Shown here: piece after piece, positions 42,301 to 52,318 of the stretch
How positions within the stretch are numbered: the first letter of the stretch is position 1
How the letters are laid out: the number at the start of each line of letters is the position of its first letter
Origin: Taeniopygia guttata
Lineage: Eukaryota > Chordata > Aves > Passeriformes > Estrildidae
Length of the DNA: 64,000 bases
Assembly (NCBI RefSeq): GCF_048771995.1
Contig: NC_133059.1
Location: 3,461,001 to 3,525,000 of the forward strand
Direction of reading: 5' to 3'
Position numbers and translations under genes: made by a program
Notes under the pieces: generated by a model
Database searches by the model: none
What the model was told of the DNA's origin: nothing
Seen by the model: the letters and a program-made list of their open reading frames with translations, nothing else

Positions 42301-45300
42301 AATGAGATTTTTCTCCAAAAAATTAGATGTATTTTCCCCTGAAATGAGATTTTTTTCCCCAAAAATAAGATTTTGTTTTCCCCCCAGAAATGAGATTTTT
42401 TTTCCCACAAACTAGATTTTTTTTTTTCCCAAAACTGAGACTTTTTTCCCCACAATGACATTTTTTCCCAAAACACGCTATTTTTTGGGGAAACCGCCCG
42501 GGAATTCACCTTGGAGCAGGAAATAGTCGGGGGCCGTTTTCCTCAGCGCCGCCGCCGCCTCCTCCCCGCGCCACTGCACGGCCAGGGCCTCGCGCAGCGG
42601 GCAGAACTGCAGCCTCTGTTTGGGGCAAAAAACGGAGATTTTGGGTGTTTGGGGGGAAAAACAGCAATTCCCACAGCGGGCAGAACTGCAGCCTCTGTTT
42701 GGGGCAAAAAACCCGGATTTTGGGTGTCTGGGGGGGAAAACAGCAATTCCCACAGCGGGCAGAACTGCAGCCTCTGTTTGGGGCAAAAAACGGAGATTTT
42801 GGGGCAAAAAACCCAGATTTTGGGTGTTTGGGGGGAAAAACAGCAATTCCCACAGCGGGCAGAACTGCAGCCTCTGTTTGGGGCAAAAAATGGAGATTTT
42901 GGGTGTGGAGAAAGAATGAAAACTCCCAGTTCCAGGGAACAGGAATTGGGAATTCTCCCAATTTCAGGGTTTAGGGATTTGGGAATTCTCCCAATTTCGG
43001 GGAACAGGAATTGGGAATTCTCCCAGTTTTAGGGAAACAGGAATAGGGAATTCTCCCAATTTTGGGGAACAGGAATTGGGAATTCTCAGGAACAAAGCCC
43101 AGCCCCATTCCGGGGCTCTGGAATCCCAAAAATGGATCCCCGGGAATTCCCACGGGATTGGGACCAGCAGCTGCTCCTGGTGGCATCTGGGGACATTCCC
43201 AGGGACATTCCCGGGATTTTGGGGTCCATCCCAGGATTTTGGGTTCCATCTCAGGATTTTGGGGTCCATCCCGGGACTTCCGGGTCCATCCCGGGATTTT
43301 GGGGTCTATCCCAGGATTTTGGGGCCCATCCCAGGATTTTGGGGTTCTGGGGTCATGACCCACTGACCTTTTTGACCATGGTGGTCTCGGCCGGCTCCAG
43401 CCGGGCCCGTTTGGGGTTTGATTTTGGGGTTTATCCCAGGATTTTGGGGCCCATCCCGGGATTTTGGGGCCCATCCCGGGATTTTGGGGTTTGGGGTCAC
43501 GACCCACTGACCTTTTTGACCATGGTGGTCTCGGGCGGCTCCAGCCGGGCCCGTTTGGGGTTTGATTTTGGGGTTTATCCCAGGATTTTGGGGTCTATCC
43601 CGGGATTTTGGGGTTTATCCCAGGATTTTGGGATTTATCCCAGGATTTTGGGGTCCATCCCAGGATTTTGGGGCCCATCCCAGGATTTTGGGGCTCTGGG
43701 GTCACGACCCACTGACCTTTTTGACCATGGTGGTCTCGGCCGGCTCCAGCCGGGCCCGTTTGGCCTCGGGTCCATCCTCCACCCCCGCGCTCACCTTGGC
43801 CACCTTGGGCTTCTCCCTGAGGACGGAAACGCCCGGAATTCCAGCAGGAGCGCCCCAAAATCCCGGGATTTCGGGGGTTCCGCCCCAAAACTCACTCCAC
43901 GAACTCGTGCTCGCCCAGGTCAGCGAACATGTAGCCGTGGTAGCCGAAGACGTCGCCGGTGAAGAACTTGACGCCGTTTTTGTGGCAGATCTGGTTGATC
44001 CTCACCATGGACTCCCGGGAGCAGCAGGTGAGGCACACCTGGCGGGGAAATTTGGGGAATCAGCCCCGGATTTTGGGGGGTTTTATGGGGGAAAAGCGGA
44101 ATGGGGCAGGGGGAAGAGTGGGATGGGGTTGGGTGGTTTGCTTTTTTTGGGATAGAAGGGAATTGTACCCCAAAATGGGGAGATTTTGCCCCAAAACAGG
44201 GGATTCCACCCTAAAATGGAATGATTATACCTCAAAATGGAAAGATTTTACCCCAAAATGGGGTGATTCCACCCTAAAATGGAATGATTCTACCTCAAAA
44301 TGGGGAGTTTTACCCCAAAATGGCGGATTCCACCATAAAATGGGGTGATTCTATCCCAAAATGGGGGGTTCTATCCCAGAATGGGATCATTCTACCTCAA
44401 AATGGGGAGATTTTACCCCAAAATGGGGGGATTCCACCTCAAAAGGGGATAAACCCAGCCCAGAATGGATAAACCCCAAACCCCCCCAAACCCGTGCCAA
44501 ACCCCCCCAAACCTGTGCCAATCCCCCCCAAACCCGTGCCAAACCCCCCAAACCTGTGCCAAACCCCCCCAAACCCGTGACAACTCCCTCAAACCCGTGA
44601 CAATCCCCTCAAACCTGTAACAATTCTATCCCAAACCTCCCCAAACCTGTGCCAAACCCCCCCAAACCTGTGCCAAACCCCTCAAACCTGTACCAATTCT
44701 ATCCCAAACTCCCCCAAACCCATGCCAAATCCCCCCAAACCCGTGCCAAATCCCCCCCAAACCTGTGCCAATCCCCTCAAACCCGTGCCAAACCCCCCCA
44801 AACCCGTGCCAATGCCCCCCAAACCCGTTCCAAACCCCCCCAAACCCGTGCCAAGCCCCCCCAAACCCATGCCAAACCCCTCCAAACCTGTGCCAAACCC
44901 CCCCAAACCCATGCCAAACCCCCCCAAACCTGTGCCAATCCCCCCCAAACCCATGCCAATCCCCCCCAAACCTGTGCCAAACCCCCCCAAACCTGTGACA
45001 ACTCCCTCAAACCTGTAACAATTCTATCCAATCCCCCCCAAACCTGTGGCAATCCCCCCAAACCCGTGCCAATCCCCCCCAAACCCGTGCCAAATCCCCC
45101 CAAACCCATGCCAAACCCCCCCAAACCCGTGCCAAACCCCCCCAACACCCCGAAATTGGGGCAGCCCCGCGGTACCGCGTCGAACTGTGTGAAGAACTCG
45201 TGGGGTTTGCTGTCCACGCTCTCGGCGTCGGCCTTCACCTCCACCATGGGGTTGAGGCTCTGCGCCCGCTCCAGCGACGCCTCGGCCCGGTTCCGGCCCA

Positions 45301-48300
45301 CGGAGCCCGCCGGGATCAGGAACTGCGCCCGGCTGTCCTCGGCACACACCTGGGAACGGCAATTCCCGGATTTCGGGGGGCGGGAATGGGAATTCCCGGA
45401 TTTTGGGGATCAGGAACTGCGCCCGGCTGTCCTCGGCACACACCTGGGAACGGCAATTCCCGGATTTCGGGGGGTGGGAACGGGAATTCCCAGATTTTGG
45501 GGGGCGGGAACGGGAATTCCCACATTTTGGGCATCAGGAACTGCGCCCGGCTGTCCTCGGCACACACCTGGGAACGGCAATTCCCGGATTTCGGGGGGTG
45601 GGAATGGGAATTCCCAGATTTTGGGGATCAGGAACTGCGCCTGGCTGTCCTCGGGACACACCTGGGAATGGGAATTCCCGGATTTTGGGGGGCAGGAATG
45701 GGAATTCCTGGATTTTGGGGATCAGGAACTGTGCCCGGCTGTCCTCGGCACACACCTGGGAATGGGAATTCCCGGATTTCGGGGGGCGGGAATGGGAATT
45801 CCCGGATTTTGGGGATCAGGAACTGCGCCCGGCTGTCCTCGGGACACACCTGGGAATGGGAATTCCTGGATTTTGGGGGGCAGGAACGGGAATTCCCAGA
45901 TTTCGGGGGGCGGGAATGGGAATTCCCGGATTTTGGGGATCAGGAACTGCGCCCGGCTGTCCTCGGCACACACCTGGGAACGGGAATTCCTGGATTTTGG
46001 GGGGTGGGAACGGGAATTCCCAGATTTTGGGGAGCAGGAACTGCGCCCGGCTGTCCTCGGCACACACCTGGGAATGGGAATTCCTGGATTTTGGGGGGCG
46101 GGAACGGGAATTCCCAGATTTTGGGGGGTGGGAACGGCAATTCCCGGATTTTGGGGGGCAGGAACGGGAATTCTCGGATTTTGGGGAGGAGGAATGGGAA
46201 TTCCCAGATTTTGAGGATCAGGAACTGCGCCCGGCTGTCCTCGGCACACACCTGGGAACGGGAATTCCCAGATTTCGGGGAGCTGGAATGGGAATTCCCA
46301 CATTTTGGGGAGCAGGAACGGGAATTCACAGATTTCGGGGATCAGGAACTGCGCCCGGCTGTCCTCGGCACACACCTGGGAATGGGAATTCCTGGATTTC
46401 GGGGGGCAGGAACGGGAATTCCCACATTTCAGGCAGCAGGAATGGGAATTCCCGGATTTCGGGGGGTGGGAACGGCAATTCCCGGATTTTGGGGAGCAGG
46501 AACTGCGCCCGGCTGTCCTCGGCACACACCTGGGAACGGCAATTCCCGGATTTCGGGGGGCAGGAACGGGAATTCCCGGATTTTGGGGATCAGGAATGGG
46601 AATTCCCGGATTTTGGGGATCAGGAATGGGAATTCCCGGATTTTGGGGATCAGGAACTGCGCCCGGCTGTCCTCGGCACACACCTGGGAACGGCAATTCC
46701 CGGATTTCGGGGGGCGGGAACGGGAATTCCCAGATTTTGGGGGTGTTTGTGAGGGGGGAAAACCCAGGTGTGGACAGGATGAAATTCCCAGATTTTGGGA
46801 GAGAATCGCAGGGATGGAGGCGATGAAATTCCCAGATTTTGGGGCTGTTCTGAAGGGAAAACTCCGGGGATGGAAATTATGAAATTCCCAGATTTTGGGA
46901 GAGAAACACAGGGATGAAGGTGATGAAATTCCAAGATTCTGGGGCTCCTCCAGGTGTGCCCAGGTGTGTGCCCAGGTGTGTCCCCTCCCCCCAGGTATGC
47001 CCAGGTGTGTGCCCAGGTGTGTCCCCAGGTATGCCCAGGTGCGTGCCCAGGTGTGTCCCCAGGTGTGCCCAGGTGTGCCCAGGTGTGTCCCCAGGTGTGT
47101 GCCCCTCACCTGTTGGTGGTCCAGCAGGGTGAGGCCCCTGACCCCGGCCAGGATGAGGCTGTGCCCAGGTGTGGGTGTGTTCCCCCCACCCAGGTGCGTG
47201 CCCAGGTGTGTCCAGGTGTGCCCAGGTGTGTCCAGGTGTGTCCCCAGGTATTCCCAGGTGTGCCCAGGTGTGTCCCCAGCTGTGCCCCCAGGTGTGTCCC
47301 CAGGTGTGCCCCTCACCTGTTGGTGGTCCAGCAGGGTGAGGCCCCTGACCCCGGCCAGGATGAGGCTGTGCCCAGGTGTGGGTGTGTCCCCTCCCCCCAG
47401 GTGCGTGCCCAGGTGTGTCCAGGTGTGTCCCCAGGTGTGCCCCCAGGTGCCCCCCTCACCTGTTGGTGGTCCAGCAGGGTGAGGCCCCTGACCCCGGCCA
47501 GGATGAGGTTTTTGGCCACCTCGGCGCCGAGCCCGCGCAGCCCCACCAGCAGCACCCGCGACGCCCGCAGCCTGTGGGGCACCGGGAAAAACGGGAATTA
47601 TCCTCGGGATACGCCCCGAGAACGGCAACGGGAACCCAAAAGCGGGGAGAGGCACCCCCAGAGCCCTACAGGGACCCCCAGAGCCCTACAGGGACCTCCC
47701 AGACCCCTACAGGGACCCCCAGACCCCTACAGGGACCCCCAGACCCCTACAGGGACCCCCAGACCCCTATAGGGACCTCCCAGACCGCCACAGGGACCTC
47801 CAGACCCCCATAGGGACCCCCCAGACCTCTACAGGGACCCCCAGAGCCCTACAGGGACCCCCAGACCCCCATAGAAACCTCCCAGACCCCTACAGGGACC
47901 CCCAGACCCCTACAGGGACCCCCAGACCCCCATAGGAACTTCCCAGACCCCTACAAGGACCCCCAGACCCCCATAGGAACCTCCCAGACCCCTACAGGGA
48001 CCCCCAGAGCCCTATAGGGACCCCCCAGACCCCTACAGGGACCCCCAGACCCCTATAGGGACCCCCAGACCCCCACTGGGACCTCCCAGACCCCTACAAG
48101 GACCCCCCAGACCCCCATAGGAATCTCCCAGAGCCCTACAGGGACCCCCAGATCCCCATAGAAACCTCCCAGACCCCCATAGGAACTTCCCAGACCCCTA
48201 CAGGGACCCCCAGAACTCTATAAGGACCCCCAGACCCCCATAGGAACTTCCCAGACCCCTACAGGGACCCCCAGACCCCTATAGGGACCCCCAGACCCCC

Positions 48301-49032
48301 ATAGGAACTTCCCAGACCCCTACAGGGACCCCCAGACCCCTGTAGGAACTTCCCAGACCCCTATAGGGACCCCCAGACCCCCACTGGGACCTCCCAGACC
48401 CCTACAAGGACCCCCCAGACCCCCATAGGAACCTCCCAGACCCCTACAGGGACCCCCCAGACCTCTACAGGGACCCCAGACCCCTACAGGGACCCCCAGA
48501 GCCCTATAGGGACCCCCAGACCCCCATAGGAACTTCCCAGACCCCTACAGGGACCCCCAGACCCCTGTAGGAACTTCCCAGACCCCTATAGGGACCCCCA
48601 GACCCCCACTGGGACCTCCCAGACCCCTACAAGGACCCCCCAGACCCCCATAGGAACCTCCCAGACCCCTACAGGGACCCCCCAGACCTCTACAGGGACC
48701 CCAGACCCCTACAGGGACCCCCAGAGCCCTACAGGGACCCCTAAGCTGCTATAGGAACCTCCCAGACCCCTACAGGGACCCCCAGAGCCCTACAGGGACC
48801 CCCAAAAGCCCCTATAAAGCCCTCTTAAATCCTTTATAGGGCTCGTATAACTCCTGCAAAGCTCTGACCCCTCCCATAGGACCCCCCAAGCCCATACAGA
48901 GACCCCCCCAGGACCCCCCAGCCCCACAGACCGTTTCTGGGCCTCGAGCCCCCAGAGGCGGATCTGGCGGTCGTACTGAGCCGCCTCCTCCTCGCTGATG
49001 CCGCCGGGGCTGGACTCGTCCTTCTCCACCAT
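39395..49032 (-). CDS. SAE1: SUMO-activating enzyme subunit 1
   Basis: SAE1 pairs with UBA2 as the SUMO E1, which adenylates SUMO in the nucleus. Nine coding exons (minus): 48,932-49,032; 47,460-47,571; 45,176-45,349; 43,896-44,038; 43,717-43,816; 42,510-42,615; 40,760-40,904; 39,587-39,656; 39,395-39,490. They total 1,047 bp, all in phase, 348 aa (human 346), with AG acceptors and GT donors throughout. Landmarks: MVEKDESSPGGISEEEAAQY, DRQIRLWGLEAQKR, the Rossmann start RVLLVGLRGLGAEVAKNLIL, SVGRNRAEASLERAQSLNPM, FFTQFDAVCLTCCSRE, ICHKNGVKFFTGDVFGYHGY, AKRARLEPAETTMVKK, FCFSEMAPVCAVVGG, DPPHNNFFFFDGV, ECLGPPK. Exon 6 begins RLQFCP where human has KVVFCP. Seven exon edges have been copied into minisatellites. 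It is convergent with the BBC3-like gene and divergent from ZC3H4. Confidence 0.97.
39780..40050. repeat. SAE1: ttaaaaccccgaggtttcacc array in SAE1 intron 7
   Basis: About eight units of 35-40 bp: cccgaggtttcaccccaaaa, aagctgcttaaaacc. Confidence 0.88.
40070..40759 (-). repeat. SAE1: Array of SAE1 exon 7 3' edge copies
   Basis: Units of 16-45 bp. Seven contain cacctgtggaaggtgtcc, the reverse of the exon 7 end plus its donor (sense GGACACCTTCCACAG then gtgag): about 40,314, 40,386, 40,477, 40,546, 40,637, 40,689 and 40,727. Many more are decayed (cacctgtccaggtgtcccc). Confidence 0.9.
40920..41680 (-). repeat. SAE1: Array of SAE1 exon 7 5' edge copies
   Basis: Units of about 130-165 bp. Five carry the acceptor and first 45-50 bp of exon 7 (plus strand cctcggtggcactgcgggga through cgggtcacggcc), at about 41,018, 41,178, 41,308, 41,460 and 41,607. 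They are separated by (cactgt)n. The functional edge is at 40,904. Confidence 0.92.
41680..42125. repeat. SAE1: (cactgt)n array in SAE1 intron 6
   Basis: tcactgtcactgtgtcac units, with three higher-order copies of about 80 bp marked by tgtgtcacagtcacagtcac. Long open frames (SLSLCHCH) are repeat shadows. Confidence 0.93.
42165..42480. repeat. SAE1: aaatgagatttttttcccc array in SAE1 intron 6
   Basis: Ten to twelve units of 20-30 bp, up to about 25 bp from the exon 6 donor. Confidence 0.88.
42616..42915 (-). repeat. SAE1: Array of SAE1 exon 6 5' edge copies
   Basis: Three extra copies (about 42,676, 42,757 and 42,857) of the acceptor and first 20 bp of exon 6 (plus strand agcgggcagaactgcagcct then ctgtttggggcaaaaa), unit 80-105 bp. 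The functional acceptor is at 42,616/42,617. Confidence 0.92.
42925..43110. repeat. SAE1: gggaattctcccaatttc array in SAE1 intron 5
   Basis: Six units of about 30 bp: attgggaattctcccaattt, cggggaacagga. Confidence 0.88.
43195..43710 (-). repeat. SAE1: Array with SAE1 exon 5 3' edge copies
   Basis: 18-bp units gggtccatcccaggattt alternate with two copies (about 43,356-43,417 and 43,495-43,557) of the last 45 bp of exon 5 with its donor (sense CCGGCCGAGACCACCATGGT then CAAAAAGgtcagtggg). The functional donor is at 43,716/43,717. Confidence 0.92.
44160..45150. repeat. SAE1: Arrays in SAE1 intron 3
   Basis: accccaaaatggggagatttt units (44,160-44,470), then aaacctgtgccaaaccccccc units of 22-23 bp (44,470-45,150). 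Confidence 0.92.
45350..46740 (-). repeat. SAE1: Array of SAE1 exon 3 5' edge copies
   Basis: Units of 94, 124 or about 155 bp. Eleven copies contain the acceptor and first 35-40 bp of exon 3 (plus strand caggaactgcgcccggctgt then cctcggcacacacctggga; sense VCAEDSRAQFLIP), at about 45,411, 45,535, 45,629, 45,723, 45,817, 45,941, 46,035, 46,217, 46,341, 46,496 and 46,650. Between them are cgggaattcccggattttgg units. The functional acceptor adjoins 45,349. Confidence 0.95.
46741..46960. repeat. SAE1: gatgaaattcccagattttgg units in SAE1 intron 2
   Basis: Four units of about 50-55 bp with a gggagagaancncagggatgg core. Confidence 0.75.
46965..47459 (-). repeat. SAE1: Array with SAE1 exon 2 3' edge copies
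   Basis: cccaggtgtgtccccaggtg units with two copies (47,105-47,165 and 47,306-47,368) of the last 45 bp of exon 2 and its donor (plus strand cacctgttggtggtccagca then gggtgaggcccctgacccc). The functional donor is at 47,459/47,460. Confidence 0.93.
47640..48830. repeat. SAE1: agacccctacagggaccccc array in SAE1 intron 1
   Basis: About 45 units of 19-27 bp: gacccctacagggaccccca and gacccccataggaacttccca. A higher-order copy of about 240 bp is repeated near 48,330 and 48,570. Confidence 0.93.
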
Positions 49033-49139
49033 GGCCGCGGCCCCGAGACCCCTCTGAGGATCCCCACAAAGCCCCTCAGGACACCTAAAAACCCCTCTGA
49101 GCTTCCAAACCCCCTCTCGACACCTCACAGCTCCTCCCG

Positions 49140-51030
49140 GGCCATCACAAACCCTCCTGACCCCTCAGACCCCTCACGGCCCCCAAACCCCTCACGGCCC
49201 CTCACGGCCCCCAAACCCCTCACGGCCCCCCAGATCCCCTCACAGCCCCTCACAACCCCCAGATCCCCTCACGGCCCCTCACGAACCCCAAACCCCTCAT
49301 GGCCCCCAAACCCCTCACGGCCCCTCACGAACCCCAAACCCCTCACAGCCCCTCACGAACCCCAAACCCCTCACGGCCCCCAAACCCCTCACAGCCCCTC
49401 ACGGCCCCCAAACCCCTCACAGCCCCTCACGAACCCCAAACCCCTCACGAACCCCCAGACCGCTCACGGCCCCTCACGAACCCCCAGACCCCTCACAGCC
49501 CCTCACGAACCCCCATACCCCTCACGGCCCCCAAACCCCTCACAGCCCCTCACGGCCCCCAAACCCCTCACAGCCCCTCACGAACCCCAAACCCCTCACA
49601 AACCCCTCAGACCCCTCATGAACCCCAAACCCCTCACGGCCCCTCACAACCCCCCAGACCCCTCACGGCCCCCAAACCCCTCACAGCCCCTCACGGCCCC
49701 CAAACCCCTCACGGCCCCTCACGGCCCCTCGCGGCCCCTCACGGCCCCCAAACCCCTCACAGCCCCTCACGGCCCCCAAACCCCTCACGGCCCCTCACGA
49801 ACCCCAAACCCCTCACAGCCCCTCACGGCCCCTCACGGCTCCTCACGAACCCCAAACCCCTCACGGCCCCTCACGAACCCCAAACCCCTCACAGCCCCTC
49901 ACGGCCCCTCACGGCCCCTCACGAACCCCAAACCCCTCACGGCCCCTCACGAACCCCAAACCCCTCACAGCCCCCAAACCCCTCACGAACCCCCAGACCC
50001 CTCACGGCCCCTCACGAACCCCAAACCCCTCACGGTCTCCAAACCCCTCACGGCCCCTCACAACCCCCCAGATCCCCTCACGGCCCCTCACAACCCCCAG
50101 ATCCCCTCATGGCCCCTCACGAACCCCAAACCCCTCATGGCCCCTCACGAACCCCAAACCCCTCACAGCCCCTCACGGCCCCCAAACCCCTCACAGCCCC
50201 TCACGAACCCCAAACCCCTCACAGCCCCTCACGAACCCCAAACCCCTCACGAACCCCCAGATCCCCTCATGGCCCCTCACGGCCCCCAAACCCCTCACAG
50301 CCCCTCACGAACCCCTAGACCCCTCACAGCCCCTCACGAACCCCCAGACCCCTCACGGCCCTAAACCCCTCACAACCCCCCAGATCCCTTCACGGCCCCC
50401 AAACCCCTCACGGCCCCTCACGAACCCCCAGACCCCTCACAGCCCCCAAACCCCTCACGGCCCCTCACAAACCCCCAGACCCCTCACGGCCCCCAAACCC
50501 CTCACGGCCCCTCACGAACCCCCAAACCCCTCACGGCCCCCCAAACCCCTCACAGCCCCTCCCAACCCCTCAGACCCTTCACGAACCCCAAACCCCTCAC
50601 AGCCTCTCACAACCCCCCAGATCCCCTCACAGCCCCCAAACCCCTCACTGCCCCCCAAACCCCTCACGGCCCCTCACGAACCCCCAGACCCCTCACAACC
50701 CCCAGATCCCCTCACGACCCCCAAACCCCTCACGGCCCCCAAACCCCTCACGGCCCCCAGACCCCTCACAGCCCCTCACGAACCCCCAGACCCCTCACGG
50801 TCCCTCACGGCCCCCAAACCCCTCACAATCCCCCAGATCCCCTCACGGCCCCTCACGAACCCCAAACCCCTCACGGCCCCCAAACCCCTCACGGCCCCCA
50901 AACCCCTCACGGCCCCTCACGAACCCCCAGACCCCTCACGGCCCCTCACGAACCCCAAACCCCTCACGGCCCCCAAACCCCTCAGACCCCTCACGAACCC
51001 CCAGACCCCTCACGGCCCCTCACGGCCCCT
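49140..51030. repeat. ctcacggcccctcacgaacc array upstream of SAE1
   Basis: About 1.9 kb of 11-28 bp units: cctcacggcccccaaacccc, tcacgaaccccaaacccc. It begins about 110 bp upstream of the SAE1 start codon, so any conventional proximal promoter is very short or lies beyond the array. Confidence 0.93.
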
Positions 51031-51125
51031 CACGGAACTCACAGCGCCCTCTAGCGGCCCGCGCAAACCCCCGCGCGCGGCGCCCGCTGCCGCTCCACAT
51101 CCCACCGGGCGGGTTGGGGGGGGGG
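51031..51125. promoter_or_regulatory. CpG block with CTCF-like motif beyond the SAE1 array
   Basis: cagcgccctctagcggccc at 51,042-51,060 is a good CTCF-type match. It is followed by gcgcgcggcgcccgctgccg. It may hold a distal SAE1 promoter or mark the SAE1/ZC3H4 boundary. Confidence 0.4.
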
Positions 51126-51930
51126 GATGCACCGAATCCGCTCCCGGTACCCGCAGGCCCTCAGGAGAAAAGAACGTCCAGACCTTTTTTTCTGCTGTTA
51201 TTTCACCCCGGTGTGGCGGCGCGAGGCCGCGGTCACGGATTTTGGGGGGGTCTTCCCGTGAGCCGTGTGGTACAACCCGTGTTGTGCCCCCCTCCTTTCC
51301 ACACTGAGATGGACTCGTCCTCCTCCCATTGCGGGCGTTCCCGCCATCCCCGCTCGGCTTCGTCAATCTCCGGGAATCTTCGGAAGGACTCGGAAAACTT
51401 CGGGAACACTCGGAGAATTTTGGAGAACTTCGCGGAAATCCCAGGATTTCCTCATCCCAAAGAAACGAAGCGGCCAAACCCGTGCAAAAATCCCGTCAAT
51501 AATTAGAGAAATCGGGGCTTTTGGGGTTGTTTTATAAAGTCTGTGTGTTTTTTTTCCAAGTCACAAGCAGATCCCTAACTCTCTTCCCGCTCCTCCCACC
51601 TTGCATAGATTTTCCTATAAATTCAGCAAATTCGCGACATTTTGGGGGTTTGGAGATTTTTTCCTGACCGACATTTGGATGTGGAGAACATCCCGTGACC
51701 AGTGGAAATTCCCTGTCCTGATCTGAACTCCGAGGTGGGAAGAGGATTTTGGGGAAACATTGAGTCCAATTATCAACGAGTTTGGGAGGGATTTTGGGTA
51801 GGGAAAGAGAAATCCGTGAGGGGAAAAATACTCCAAATCTCCTTATAAGCACTTTTTCTTACATAAATCTCCTTATATATCCTTTTTCTTCCTGAAAAAC
51901 TCTCCTTAATTTTTTTTTTTTAAATGAAAA
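51126..51930. other. Mostly unique intergenic DNA between SAE1 and ZC3H4
   Basis: The least repetitive stretch of the window. A TTCGGA-rich segment lies at 51,370-51,490. Open frames of 90-155 codons exist on both strands but show no family motif or conserved look, and I do not call them genes. Confidence 0.45.
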
Positions 51931-52318
51931 TTCGCACATGCGAAGACTTTCGGAAACATTCGGAGAATTTCGTGAGAGTCCCGGAGAGAATCGGAGACTC
52001 GCGGAGGCGTTCGGAAACGCTCGGCACGAAGCGGAAAAACCCGATGAGGTCTTCGTGCATCTCCGGGGCTTTTCGGGACCCTCCGAAGCGGCGGCGCTCG
52101 GGTGTTTTCGGCGGTTCTCGGGTGTTTTCGGCAGTGTTCGGGTGTTTTCGGCGGCGCTCGGGTGTTTCCGGCGGCCGCCGGGGCGCTGCCTCAGGGCGGG
52201 CGCCATTTTGTGTGTCCGCCCGCGGAGCGCGGGGCGCGGGCGGAGGAGCCGCCGGGCCGAGCCCCCCGCGCCGTTCAGTGACTGTGCCCCCCGTTCTCCA
52301 CCCCTTTGCCCGTTACCC
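51931..52318 (+). promoter_or_regulatory. ZC3H4: ZC3H4 promoter / 5'UTR CpG island
   Basis: CpG-rich. Tandem tcgggtgttttcggcgg units at 52,098-52,175, a YY1-like gccattttg at 52,202-52,210, and the dense CpG block gcggagcgcggggcgcgggc run up to the ATG at 52,319. No TATA box. Confidence 0.6.

Noticed and set aside
45350-46740. Possible CRISPR-like array
   Set aside because: Units are directly tandem, spacers are themselves repeats, and the recurring core is an exon edge of a vertebrate gene.
45200-46882. 560-codon plus-strand frame with GNGNSRISG repeats
   Set aside because: Antisense of the SAE1 exon 3 edge array.
51010-51477. 155-codon minus-strand frame upstream of SAE1
   Set aside because: No family motif, no splice or start context, and mixed CpG-rich composition; probably chance.
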